DNA of 11,182 nt from JBHENN01 sp046262015 (GTDB taxonomy: Bacteria; Actinomycetota; CADDZG01; WHSQ01), in contig JBHENN010000025.1 of assembly GCA_046262015.1 (NCBI GenBank), positions 1 to 11,182 of the forward strand, read 5' to 3'. The notes beneath the pieces are model-generated. The model ran no database searches, was not told the origin of the DNA, and was given only the letters and a program-made list of their open reading frames with translations. Each line of letters starts with the position of its first letter. Position 1 is the stretch's first letter. The position numbers and the translations under genes are program-made. Positions 1 to 5,995 of this stretch are shown one piece after another.

Positions 1-502
1 CGTGATCGCGCCACCCCCACGCCTCGGTCGGGTAGACGCGCCCGCCATGCTCGAACCCCGGCTCTGCCCTGATGTCTTCGGTCAGCTCGCCCAGCGGCAC
101 CTGCAGGACCGCGGCGACCTCGTCGGGGTTCGGGTTAAGGGACGGTAGCGACGCGATCCAGCCGACGATCGGCGTCACGAGATACCCGCTGACGAAGGTG
201 GGGAACGTGTCGAGCTCGCCCAGGACCCGCACCTGGTCCGGTTCGAGCCCGATCTCCTCGTGTGCCTCGCGGAGCGCCGCGGCGCTCGGGGTCTCGCCGG
301 GACCGAGCGAGCCGCCGGGGAACGAGATCTGGCCCTGGTGACTCGGCAACGTGTCAGCCCGGACCGTGAAGATCAAGAACGGATCCGGCGCGGCGACGAG
401 GGGAACGAGCACCGCAGCAGGGCGCGCTCCCGCGGACTCGAGACGAGAGGGGAGCGCGGTGCTCAGAGCTCGCTCGAGACGCAGGTCGAATCGATCCGGC
501 AT
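1..502 (-). CDS. NUDIX hydrolase, CoA pyrophosphatase type (C-terminus cut by window edge)
   Basis: Reading the minus strand from ATG at 502 gives 167 codons open to the window edge. The NUDIX box is complete at about residues 64-86: GGSLGPGE, then seven residues, then REAHEEIGL, fitting GX5EX7REUXEEXGU. Just before it, FTVRADTLPSHQGQISFPGG (45-64) matches the extra motif that marks CoA/acyl-CoA pyrophosphatases (UPF0035, NudL-like). Such enzymes split CoA or its oxidised and acyl forms into phosphopantetheine compounds and 3',5'-ADP, using Mg2+ held by the REXXEE glutamates. Later, NPNPDEVAAVLQVPL (123-137) is also typical. Roughly the last 40 residues are missing, judged from usual family length. 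Start choice: the first residues MPDRFDLRLERAL look like a normal N-terminus. No Shine-Dalgarno precedes the ATG, but TACGAT lies 9 nt upstream. The gene is divergent from the enoyl-CoA hydratase, so both flanking genes handle CoA compounds. Family call firm; CoA specificity inferred from the motif. Confidence 0.88.
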   Translation of the reverse strand, partial: MPDRFDLRLERALSTALPSRLESAGARPAAVLVPLVAAPDPFLIFTVRADTLPSHQGQISFPGGSLGPGETPSAAALREAHEEIGLEPDQVRVLGELDTFPTFVSGYLVTPIVGWIASLPSLNPNPDEVAAVLQVPLGELTEDIRAEPGFEHGGRVYPTEAWGWRDH

Positions 503-511
503 GGCGCCCGC

Positions 512-521
512 ATCGTAGCCT
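512..521. promoter_or_regulatory. possible overlapping divergent -10 elements
   Basis: The 53-bp gap between the divergent NUDIX and enoyl-CoA hydratase starts contains ATCGTAGCCT. On the minus strand this gives TACGAT (517-512), fitting the actinobacterial TAnnnT -10 pattern and placing transcription start about 3 nt before the NUDIX ATG, so nearly leaderless. On the plus strand TAGCCT (516-521) could serve the hydratase, leaving a short leader that holds the GAGGAGG at 545-551. No convincing -35 is visible on either side. The minus-strand element is the better of the two. Confidence 0.35.
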
Positions 522-555
522 TGGCGTTTCCCGCCGAGGACGTCGAGGAGGCACC

Positions 556-1338
556 GTGGGCAAGTTCGTCAACCTGGAAGTGGACGATGACGGCGTCGGC
601 ACGATCCGGTTGGACCGACCGCCGGTGAACGCCCTCAACGCCGCGGTCGCGAGCGAGATCGATGCTGCGGTCGCTGCCGCCGCCGCCGACGAGCGGGTCC
701 GCGCCGTGGTGGTGTGGGGTGGTCCCAAGGTGTTCGCCGCCGGAGCCGACATCACGGAGATGGCCGAGCTCGACGCGGTCACGATGTTCCGCTACATCGG
801 TGCGTTCCAGGACGTCTTTACGCGCCTCGAGCACCTCGGGAAGATCACGATCGCCGCGGTGAACGGGTACGCGCTCGGTGGCGGCTGCGAGCTCGCGCTC
901 GCGTGCGACCTCCGGATCTGCGCCGATGACGCGACCTTCGGTCAACCGGAGATCCTCCTCGGGGTGATCCCCGGAGCGGGTGGGACCCAGAGGCTGCCCC
1001 GGCTGGTGGGGGTGGGCCGTGCGAAGGAGATCGTCTACTCCGGGCGTTCGGTCAGGGCCGAAGAGGCCGCCGCGATCGGGCTGGTGAACGAGGTCGTCCC
1101 CGCCGGCGAGGTCATCGACAAGGCGCAGGCCCGGGCGCAGCGCTACGCGGCCGGCCCCGGGGTGGCTCTGACGGCCGCGAAGCAGGTCATGCAGAACGGC
1201 ATGGGCGTGGACATGACGAGCGCGCTGCTCCTCGAGCGCCAGGCCTTCGCCGCGCTGTTCGCTACCGAGGACCAGAAGACCGGCATGCGCTCCTTCATGG
1301 AGCACGGGCCCGGGAAGGCTCGTTTCGTCGGTCGCTGA
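556..1338 (+). CDS. enoyl-CoA hydratase (crotonase family)
   Basis: 260 aa, the usual length for a stand-alone enoyl-CoA hydratase. It adds water to trans-2-enoyl-CoA to give (3S)-hydroxyacyl-CoA in beta-oxidation, in the cytoplasm. The crotonase signature is intact: AAVNGYALGGGCELALACD at about 100-118 and FGQPEILLGVIPGAGGTQ at 128-145. Both catalytic glutamates are present, E112 (in GCELA) and E132 (in QPEIL), 20 residues apart as in rat mitochondrial crotonase (E144/E164). The oxyanion-hole glycines are expected in FAAGADI (60-66) and GGG (108-110). Having both glutamates argues for a real hydratase rather than an isomerase or a glutamate-poor relative. Start is GTG at 556 with GAGGAGG (545-551) 4 nt upstream. 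It precedes etfBA by 163 bp on the same strand, consistent with a fatty acid or amino acid degradation role. Natural chain-length preference cannot be read. Confidence 0.93.
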   Translation: MGKFVNLEVDDDGVGTIRLDRPPVNALNAAVASEIDAAVAAAAADERVRAVVVWGGPKVFAAGADITEMAELDAVTMFRYIGAFQDVFTRLEHLGKITIAAVNGYALGGGCELALACDLRICADDATFGQPEILLGVIPGAGGTQRLPRLVGVGRAKEIVYSGRSVRAEEAAAIGLVNEVVPAGEVIDKAQARAQRYAAGPGVALTAAKQVMQNGMGVDMTSALLLERQAFAALFATEDQKTGMRSFMEHGPGKARFVGR

Positions 1339-1446
1339 CGTCGTGCCGAACCGGACCGCAGACGTGCCGTCCGTGACGTGGGAGCAGACCCGCGCGTTCA
1401 GGCTCGCGCGCATGACCCTCGCGCTGGCGCGGCCTCTCGGGGCCGC

Positions 1447-1466
1447 TATGCTTGCAATAGCAAGCA
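1447..1466 (+). promoter_or_regulatory. promoter-like -10 overlapped by a perfect palindrome (candidate operator) before etfB
   Basis: The 163-bp gap 1339-1501 has no gene. TATGCT at 1447-1452 is a plausible -10; a weak CTGGCG sits 17 bp upstream. Overlapping it is the perfect inverted repeat TGCTTGC-AATA-GCAAGCA (1449-1466). If the -10 is real, transcription starts near 1459, inside the palindrome, so a dimeric repressor bound there would block polymerase. A second repeat, GCTAT...ATAGC (1445-1449 and 1457-1461), partly overlaps. TetR-family fatty-acid regulators commonly bind such dyads, but no regulator gene is in view. The dyad itself is seen; operator function is inference. Confidence 0.45.
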
Positions 1467-1501
1467 CCCCACCATCCTGCGCATCTCTCGAGGAGGCCGA
1501 C

Positions 1502-2266
1502 TTGAACATCGCGGTGTGCGTGAAGCACGTCCCCGACCCCAACGTGCCGCCCGAGCTCGACGGGCACAGGCTCAAACGGAGCGGCGTGCAGGGGGTCCTC
1601 GACCCCGGGGACGAGTTCGGCGTCGAAGCGGGGCTCCAGCTCAAGGAAGCGCATGGGGGGGAGGTGACCGTCGTGTCGATGGGCCCTGCACCCGCGCTCG
1701 AGGCGATCACCCGGGCGCTGTCGATGGGAGCGGACCGGGGCGTCCTGGTGACCGACGACGCGCTCGCAGGAGCCGACGCGCTGGTAACCGCCCGGGTCCT
1801 GGCCGCGGCGGTCACGCGCAACCCCTTCGACGTCGTCATCGCCGGGGTCGAGTCGACCGATGGCTACAGCGGCACGATGGCTTCGACCCTCGCCGAGCTG
1901 CTCCAGATCCCCCAGGTCACGTTCGCCAAGCACATCGAGGCCGGCGACGGCACGGCTACCGTGCACCGGCAGACGGCCGACGGATACCACGTCGTTCAGT
2001 GCCCGATGCCGGTGCTGATCACCGTAACGGCGGGCGTCAACGAGCCTCGCTACGCGTCCTTCAAGGGCATCATGGCGGCAAAGAAGAAGCCCCGCGACCA
2101 GCTGTCCCTCGCCGATCTCGGCCTCGATGGCGAACAGGTCGCGGTCCGCCAGAAGGTTGCGAACGTCGCCGAGGCCGAGGCGCGCAAGGCGGGCGAGGTC
2201 ATCCACGACGACGGCAGCGCGGCAGGTCGGATCGCGGACTTCCTTCAGGAAGCGAAGGTGATCTAG
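1502..2266 (+). CDS. etfB: electron transfer flavoprotein, beta subunit
   Basis: 254 aa from a TTG start. The open frame extends upstream to a GTG at 1343, but TTG at 1502 is preceded by GAGGAGG (1490-1496, 5 nt spacing) and gives MNIAVCVKHVPDPN, the standard EtfB N-terminus; the upstream part would also read through the promoter palindrome. EtfB with EtfA forms the soluble heterodimer that takes electrons from acyl-CoA dehydrogenases and passes them to ETF:quinone oxidoreductase. EtfB binds AMP and contributes to the FAD domain. Visible motifs: ALSMGADRGVLV (72-83), AGVESTDGYSG (114-124), NEPRYASFKGIMAAKKKP (180-197). The last holds the recognition loop that docks onto partner dehydrogenases in human ETFB. 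It resembles mycobacterial FixA, so it is likely a canonical housekeeping ETF, not a bifurcating one; that is inference. etfA follows with no gap. Confidence 0.95.
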   Translation: MNIAVCVKHVPDPNVPPELDGHRLKRSGVQGVLDPGDEFGVEAGLQLKEAHGGEVTVVSMGPAPALEAITRALSMGADRGVLVTDDALAGADALVTARVLAAAVTRNPFDVVIAGVESTDGYSGTMASTLAELLQIPQVTFAKHIEAGDGTATVHRQTADGYHVVQCPMPVLITVTAGVNEPRYASFKGIMAAKKKPRDQLSLADLGLDGEQVAVRQKVANVAEAEARKAGEVIHDDGSAAGRIADFLQEAKVI

Positions 2267-3220
2267 GTGGCGAGGATCTGGGTCTATGCCGAGGTCGACA
2301 AGGGGAAGGTCGATCCCACCGCCCTGGAGATCCTGACCAAGGCACGGGAGATCGGTGATGTGGAGGCCGTAGCTCTAGGGCCAGGCGCCACCGAGGCCGC
2401 GCCGAAGCTGGGCGAGTACGGCGCCACGGTCGTGTTCGCCTCCGACGACGAGGTGTACGCCGACTTCGTGGCGCAGCCCGCCGCGCATGCGTTGACCGAG
2501 CTGGTCCGGCAGCACTCTCCCGACCTGATCCTGTTCGCCATGAACTACGACTCGCGCGACATCGCGGGCCGGCTGTCGGCTACGACCGGCGCGACCCTGA
2601 TGAGCAACGCCACCGGTCTGGTGAGTGCCGACGTTGCGCAGACCTCCATCTTCGGCGGCTCGTTGATCGTCGACGTGGCGCTCGAGGGAAGCCCGAAGAT
2701 AGTTCTGGTGAGGCCGAAGTCGTTCGTCGCGGAGCCGAGCGGAGATGAGGCTGCCGTCGACCCCGTCGAGGTCGACATCCCCGACAGCGCGAAGAAAGCG
2801 CGCCGGGTCGAGCGGCACGAGGAGGCGGCGACCGGACCGCGTCTCGAGGACGCCCCGGTCGTCATCTCCGGTGGCCGGGGTCTCCAGGATGCCTCCAACT
2901 TCGCCTTGCTCGAGGAGCTCGCCGGAGCTATCGGCAATGCCGCGGTGGGTGCCACCCGCGCTATCGTGGACGCGGGATGGGTGCCTTACGCGTATCAGAT
3001 CGGTCAGACCGGCAAGACGGTTAAACCCGGCGTCTACATCGCGGTCGGGGTCAGCGGTGCCACGCAGCACATCGTCGGGATGAAGGGGGCCAAGCGCATC
3101 ATCGCCATCAACAAGGACGAAGAGGCGCCGATCTTCTCGATCTCTGACCTCGGCGTGGTGGGGGACGCGTTGAAGATCGTTCCTCAGCTCGTGGAAGAGA
3201 TCAAAGCCCGCAAGGGGTAG
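2267..3220 (+). CDS. etfA: electron transfer flavoprotein, alpha subunit
   Basis: 317 aa, full length. The GTG start at 2267 directly abuts the etfB stop (2264-2266), so the two subunits are probably translationally coupled and made in equal amounts. The N-terminal domain (about 1-185) has the ETF alpha/beta fold, starting MARIWVYAEVDKG. The C-terminal FAD domain is clear: SGGRGLQD (201-208), GATRAIVDAGWVPYAYQIGQ (228-247), TGKTVKP (248-254), and the ETF-alpha signature around YIAVGVSGATQHIVGMKGAK (257-276). R231 and H268 match the flavin-contacting Arg and His of human ETFA (R249, H286 by motif alignment). The end, NKDEEAPIFSISDLGVVGD, is characteristic. Paired with EtfB it shuttles electrons from acyl-CoA oxidation to the membrane quinone pool. 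No frameshift or missing motif seen. Confidence 0.96.
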   Translation: MARIWVYAEVDKGKVDPTALEILTKAREIGDVEAVALGPGATEAAPKLGEYGATVVFASDDEVYADFVAQPAAHALTELVRQHSPDLILFAMNYDSRDIAGRLSATTGATLMSNATGLVSADVAQTSIFGGSLIVDVALEGSPKIVLVRPKSFVAEPSGDEAAVDPVEVDIPDSAKKARRVERHEEAATGPRLEDAPVVISGGRGLQDASNFALLEELAGAIGNAAVGATRAIVDAGWVPYAYQIGQTGKTVKPGVYIAVGVSGATQHIVGMKGAKRIIAINKDEEAPIFSISDLGVVGDALKIVPQLVEEIKARKG

Positions 3221-3230
3221 GTGACGGTGC

Positions 3231-3602
3231 ATGGGCTTCGCCGACAGGATCCGCGCTTTCTTCAGCAAGCGGAACAACCCGGGGCTGGGTGACCTGGAGA
3301 CGTTCGTCGCGGCGCGCAAGGGGGTCGAGGGGTACATCGAGCCGCGAACGGCGACGCAGCCCACGACCCTGCTCCTCGTCGACCGCGACGGAGATAACCT
3401 GCGGGCGCCCGTGCGCGAACCCCGCGACGCCGTCGCCTTCTGCGCCGACCGCGGGATACCGGTCTACGACGCTCAGGTGATCGGGTATCCGCAGAGGATG
3501 CGCGACTTCGAGAAACGGCGGACCCGCGGCGGAGCCGATTCTCTGGACCGCGAGATCGAGGACCTCGAACGCCGCTTGAAGGAGACCGACGGCCGGCCGT
3601 GA
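3231..3602 (+). CDS. conserved-looking protein of unknown function, 123 aa
   Basis: I do not recognise a named family. It starts 10 nt after etfA; AGGTGA (3219-3224) is a plausible ribosome site 6 nt before the ATG. Seen in the protein: an amphipathic basic N-terminus (MGFADRIRAFFSKRN, 1-15) without a signal peptide; a hydrophobic strand PTTLLLVDRDGD (44-55); a segment rich in likely conserved residues, GIPVYDAQVIGYPQRMRDFE (75-94); and a charged C-terminal helix about 102-120 (SLDREIEDLERRLKE) that could form a short coiled coil. It is mostly soluble and strongly charged. Codon use matches its neighbours, with GC-rich third positions, so it looks native and expressed. It lies between etfA and a cysteine desulfurase, and the tight spacing suggests co-transcription with etfBA. 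Any role in ETF function or sulfur transfer would be guesswork. It has one cysteine (C71), not in an obvious redox motif. Confidence 0.8.
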   Translation: MGFADRIRAFFSKRNNPGLGDLETFVAARKGVEGYIEPRTATQPTTLLLVDRDGDNLRAPVREPRDAVAFCADRGIPVYDAQVIGYPQRMRDFEKRRTRGGADSLDREIEDLERRLKETDGRP

Positions 3603-3611
3603 CGGGCGACT

Positions 3612-3617
3612 TATCCT
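3612..3617 (+). promoter_or_regulatory. possible leaderless promoter (-10 TATCCT) for the cysteine desulfurase
   Basis: TATCCT ends 6 nt before the ATG at 3624. With standard spacing, transcription would begin at the A of that ATG, giving a leaderless mRNA. No Shine-Dalgarno is visible in the 21-nt gap after the upstream stop. No good -35 is seen, and the gene could simply be read through from etfBA. Confidence 0.35.
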
Positions 3618-3623
3618 GGATGC

Positions 3624-4769
3624 ATGCACTATCTCGACCATGCTGCGACGACCCCGGTGCTGCCGGAGGTGAAGGACATCCTCGTCCGTTTCCTGGAGGA
3701 GGACTTCGGCAATCCATCCTCGGTCCACGCCTTCGGACGTAATGCCAAGCAGGCGGTAGAGGACGCGCGCGACCGGGTCGCGTCGGCGATCGGCGCCAGC
3801 CCGGCTGAGATCGTCTTCACCGGCGGCGGCACCGAGGCCGACAACCTCGCGCTGAAGGGGGCCGCGGCCAAGCTCCGAGGGAACGGGGACCACATCGTGG
3901 TCACGGCCTTCGAGCACCATGCCGTGCTCGATACCGCGGCGTGGCTCGGCAAGCGGGGGATCGAGGTAACCACGGTCTCGGTGCCGCCAAGTGGGATCGT
4001 CGATCCCGACGCCGTCGCGGCCGCGGTGCGACCCTCGACGATCCTGGTAGCCGTGATGGCGGTCAACAACGAGATCGGCACGATCCAGGACGTCGGGGCG
4101 ATCGCGAACGCGGTGAAGGAGAAGAACCGCCACGCCCTGGTCCACACCGATGCCGTCCAGGCCCTGGGGAACCTCCCGGTGGACGTGCACGCCTGGGGGG
4201 TCGATCTCGCCGCGTTCGCGGCGCACAAGCTCGGCGGTCCCAAGGGCGTCGGCGCGCTCTTCGTGAGGGCCCCGGTGGCGGTGGAGGCGCTCCTTCACGG
4301 CGGGGGCCAAGAGCGCGGCGTCCGCTCCGGCACGCTCAACGTGCCGGGGATCGCGGGATTCGGCGTCGCCGCCGAGATCGCGGCGAAGGAGGTCCACGAG
4401 AAGAGCGAGCGCCTGAGCGCCCTGCGCACCTCGCTGCTGGAAGGGTTGCGCGCAGCCCTCCCCGACATGGTCGTGAACGGCGACCTCGACCGCCGCGTCG
4501 CAGGCAACCTCAACGTATGCATCCCGGGAGCCGACGGGGACATCCTGCTGTTGCTCCTGGATGCTGCCGGCATCGCCTGCTCGTCCGGTTCGGCGTGCGC
4601 TTCCGGCGCCAACGACCCGTCCCACGTCCTGCTCGCGATCGGGGTGCCGCGCGCGCTCGCCCGCGGAAGCCTGCGCTTCTCGCTCGGCCGTTCGTCGACC
4701 TCCGCCGACGTGGAGGCCGTGCTCGACGCGCTGCCCGAGGCGGCCGCCCGGGCGCGCCGGGTCGCGTGA
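3624..4769 (+). CDS. iscS: cysteine desulfurase (NifS/IscS family, class V aminotransferase fold)
   Basis: 381 aa, normal for the family. A PLP enzyme that removes sulfur from L-cysteine, leaving alanine and a persulfide on its active-site cysteine. Motifs in order: YLDHAATTPV (3-12), GNPSSVHAFGR (29-39), FTGGGTEADNLALKG (65-79), EHHAVLD with PLP-stacking H99 (97-103), HTDAVQALG with D176 and Q179 (174-182), AAHKLGGPKG with Schiff-base lysine K202 (199-208), RSGTLNVPGI (234-243), and ACSSGSACASG with catalytic C325 (318-328). The SSGSAC loop places it in the IscS/NifS group rather than the SufS group. It ends in TGATG, overlapping mnmA by 1 nt. That fusion-like arrangement suggests its main partner is MnmA, like Bacillus YrvO-MnmA, with possible Fe-S cluster supply too. 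The symbol iscS is by class; a dedicated tRNA-thiolation role is inferred. The ATG at 3624 has no clear ribosome site. Confidence 0.94.
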   Translation: MHYLDHAATTPVLPEVKDILVRFLEEDFGNPSSVHAFGRNAKQAVEDARDRVASAIGASPAEIVFTGGGTEADNLALKGAAAKLRGNGDHIVVTAFEHHAVLDTAAWLGKRGIEVTTVSVPPSGIVDPDAVAAAVRPSTILVAVMAVNNEIGTIQDVGAIANAVKEKNRHALVHTDAVQALGNLPVDVHAWGVDLAAFAAHKLGGPKGVGALFVRAPVAVEALLHGGGQERGVRSGTLNVPGIAGFGVAAEIAAKEVHEKSERLSALRTSLLEGLRAALPDMVVNGDLDRRVAGNLNVCIPGADGDILLLLLDAAGIACSSGSACASGANDPSHVLLAIGVPRALARGSLRFSLGRSSTSADVEAVLDALPEAAARARRVA

Positions 4770-5866
4770 TGGCCGCTCGCAGGGCGGTCGTGGCGATGTC
4801 GGGAGGGGTCGACTCCTCGGTGGCGGCCGCCCTCTTGGTGCAGCAGGGCTACGACGTCACCGGCATCATGCTGAAGCTGTGGCGAGGCGACGCGGCCAAC
4901 CACGACTCCGGATGTTGCAACCTCGGCGCCGCGGAGGACGCTCGCCGGGTGAGCGACGTCCTGGGGATCCCGTTCTACGTGCTGAACATGGCCGAGCGCT
5001 TCGAGGACACCGTGGTGCGCGACTTCCAGGATTCGTACCGGAGAGGAACGACGCCGAACCCGTGCGTGCGGTGCAACCAGTGGATCAAGTTCGACGCGCT
5101 GCTCGAGCGGGCCGAGGCGCTCGGGGCCGATGTGCTGGCCACGGGGCACTACGCCCGCGTCGAGCGTGGGCCTCGGGGCTTCAAGCTGCTCCGCGGCCGC
5201 GACGAGCGCAAGGACCAGTCCTACGTCCTGTGGATGCTCGGCCAGGACGAGCTCGCCCGCTGCCTGTTCCCGGTCGGCGACCTCGAGAAGCCCGAGACCC
5301 GCCGCATCGCCGCCGAGCTGGGGCTGCGCACCGCCGCCAAGCCTGACTCCCAGGAGATCTGTTTCGTCCAGGGCGGCGACACGTCGGCCTACATCGCCGA
5401 GCACCTCCCGCACGCCAGTGCCCCCGGCGCGATCCGCGACCGCTCGGGCACCGTCCTGGGCGAGCATCGGGGCATCGGTCACTACACCGTGGGACAGCGG
5501 AAGGGACTGGGGATCTCGCTCGGCGCGCCGGTCTTCGTGACCGCGATCGACGCCACGACGAACTCGATCACCGTCGGGAGCAGGGACGAGCTACAGGTCG
5601 ATGCTCTCGTCGTCGAAGAGACGAGCTTCGTCGCCGCTCCTCCGGCGCCGGGCACCCGTCTGCTGGTGCAGCACCGCGCCCACGGTGAGCCCGCCCTAGC
5701 GGTGGTAGAGCGGACGGGCAACGGGTCGTGCGCGCTGCGGTTCCAGGACCCGGTCGAGGCCGTGGCTCCCGGCCAGTCGGCAGCCTTCTACTCGGCCGAC
5801 GATCCCGACGAGCTCGTGGGTGGTGGGGTGATCGCCGCGGCGATACCCGCTCTGGCCGGTGTCTGA
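4769..5866 (+). CDS. mnmA: tRNA-specific 2-thiouridylase MnmA
   Basis: 365 aa from ATG at 4769, which shares its A with the TGA of the desulfurase gene. An in-frame GTG one codon earlier is an alternative. The enzyme adenylates C2 of wobble uridine-34 in tRNA-Lys, -Glu and -Gln and replaces the oxygen with sulfur. Motifs: PP-loop ATP site AMSGGVDSSVAAALL (9-23); TPNPCVRCNQWIKF (95-108) with catalytic C99; ATGHYARV (124-131); KDQSYVLWML (148-157), the tRNA-contacting loop; KPDSQEICFV (191-200) with the persulfide-bearing C198; and GHYTVGQRKGLG in the C-terminal part. The two cysteines correspond by motif to E. coli C102 and C199. Sulfur most likely comes from the overlapping desulfurase; no separate TusA-E relay genes are in view. 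The same reading frame stays open far upstream inside the desulfurase gene, but that part is out-of-frame shadow. Confidence 0.95.
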   Translation: MAARRAVVAMSGGVDSSVAAALLVQQGYDVTGIMLKLWRGDAANHDSGCCNLGAAEDARRVSDVLGIPFYVLNMAERFEDTVVRDFQDSYRRGTTPNPCVRCNQWIKFDALLERAEALGADVLATGHYARVERGPRGFKLLRGRDERKDQSYVLWMLGQDELARCLFPVGDLEKPETRRIAAELGLRTAAKPDSQEICFVQGGDTSAYIAEHLPHASAPGAIRDRSGTVLGEHRGIGHYTVGQRKGLGISLGAPVFVTAIDATTNSITVGSRDELQVDALVVEETSFVAAPPAPGTRLLVQHRAHGEPALAVVERTGNGSCALRFQDPVEAVAPGQSAAFYSADDPDELVGGGVIAAAIPALAGV

Positions 5867-5990
5867 GGAGGCCCTCCCTAGTCACGGCGACGACTACGTC
5901 TTCATCCGCCGCAGGATCATGGTGCTCGCCCGCCCCCACGCCGGAGGCAACGAGAAGGGCTCCGGGCGGCCCCCGGGACGGGGAAGATAG
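5859..5990 (+). CDS. possible small protein, 43 aa, coupled to mnmA
   Basis: A frame begins with GTG at 5859, overlapping the last 8 nt of mnmA, and stops at TAG 5988-5990, 5 nt before the ligA ATG, so it fills the gap almost exactly. It reads V/M-SEEALPSHGDDYVFIRRR, then IMVLARPHAGG, then a basic glycine-rich tail (about 30-43). Codons 11-28 all end in G or C (GAC GAC TAC GTC TTC ATC CGC CGC ...), as real genes here do. The overlap with mnmA would suit translational coupling. Against it: the tail is low-complexity, the initiator is GTG without a separate good ribosome site, and GC-rich intergenic DNA can mimic codon bias. I recognise no family. If not coding, the 129-bp gap holds nothing else I can name. 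Confidence 0.35.
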   Translation: MSEEALPSHGDDYVFIRRRIMVLARPHAGGNEKGSGRPPGRGR

Positions 5991-5995
5991 GCGCC

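Noticed and set aside
1655..1661. Runs of seven G in etfB (and near 9982 in the hotdog gene)
   Set aside because: Ordinary glycine-encoding stretches in a GC-rich genome; both frames are intact and too short to suggest phase variation.
463..1839. Long reverse-strand open frame (about 458 codons) over the enoyl-CoA hydratase and etfB
   Set aside because: A GC-rich antisense shadow: its translation is low-complexity, has no family motif, and overlaps two firmly recognised genes and the promoter region.
3201..4625. Reverse-strand open frame of about 474 codons under the desulfurase
   Set aside because: Composition is Arg/Gly/Asp-rich as expected for antisense of GC-biased codons; the plus strand has an intact desulfurase with all catalytic residues.
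3941..4768. Upstream extension of the mnmA frame
   Set aside because: Arg-rich nonsense overlapping the desulfurase; the MnmA N-terminus with its PP-loop begins at 4769.
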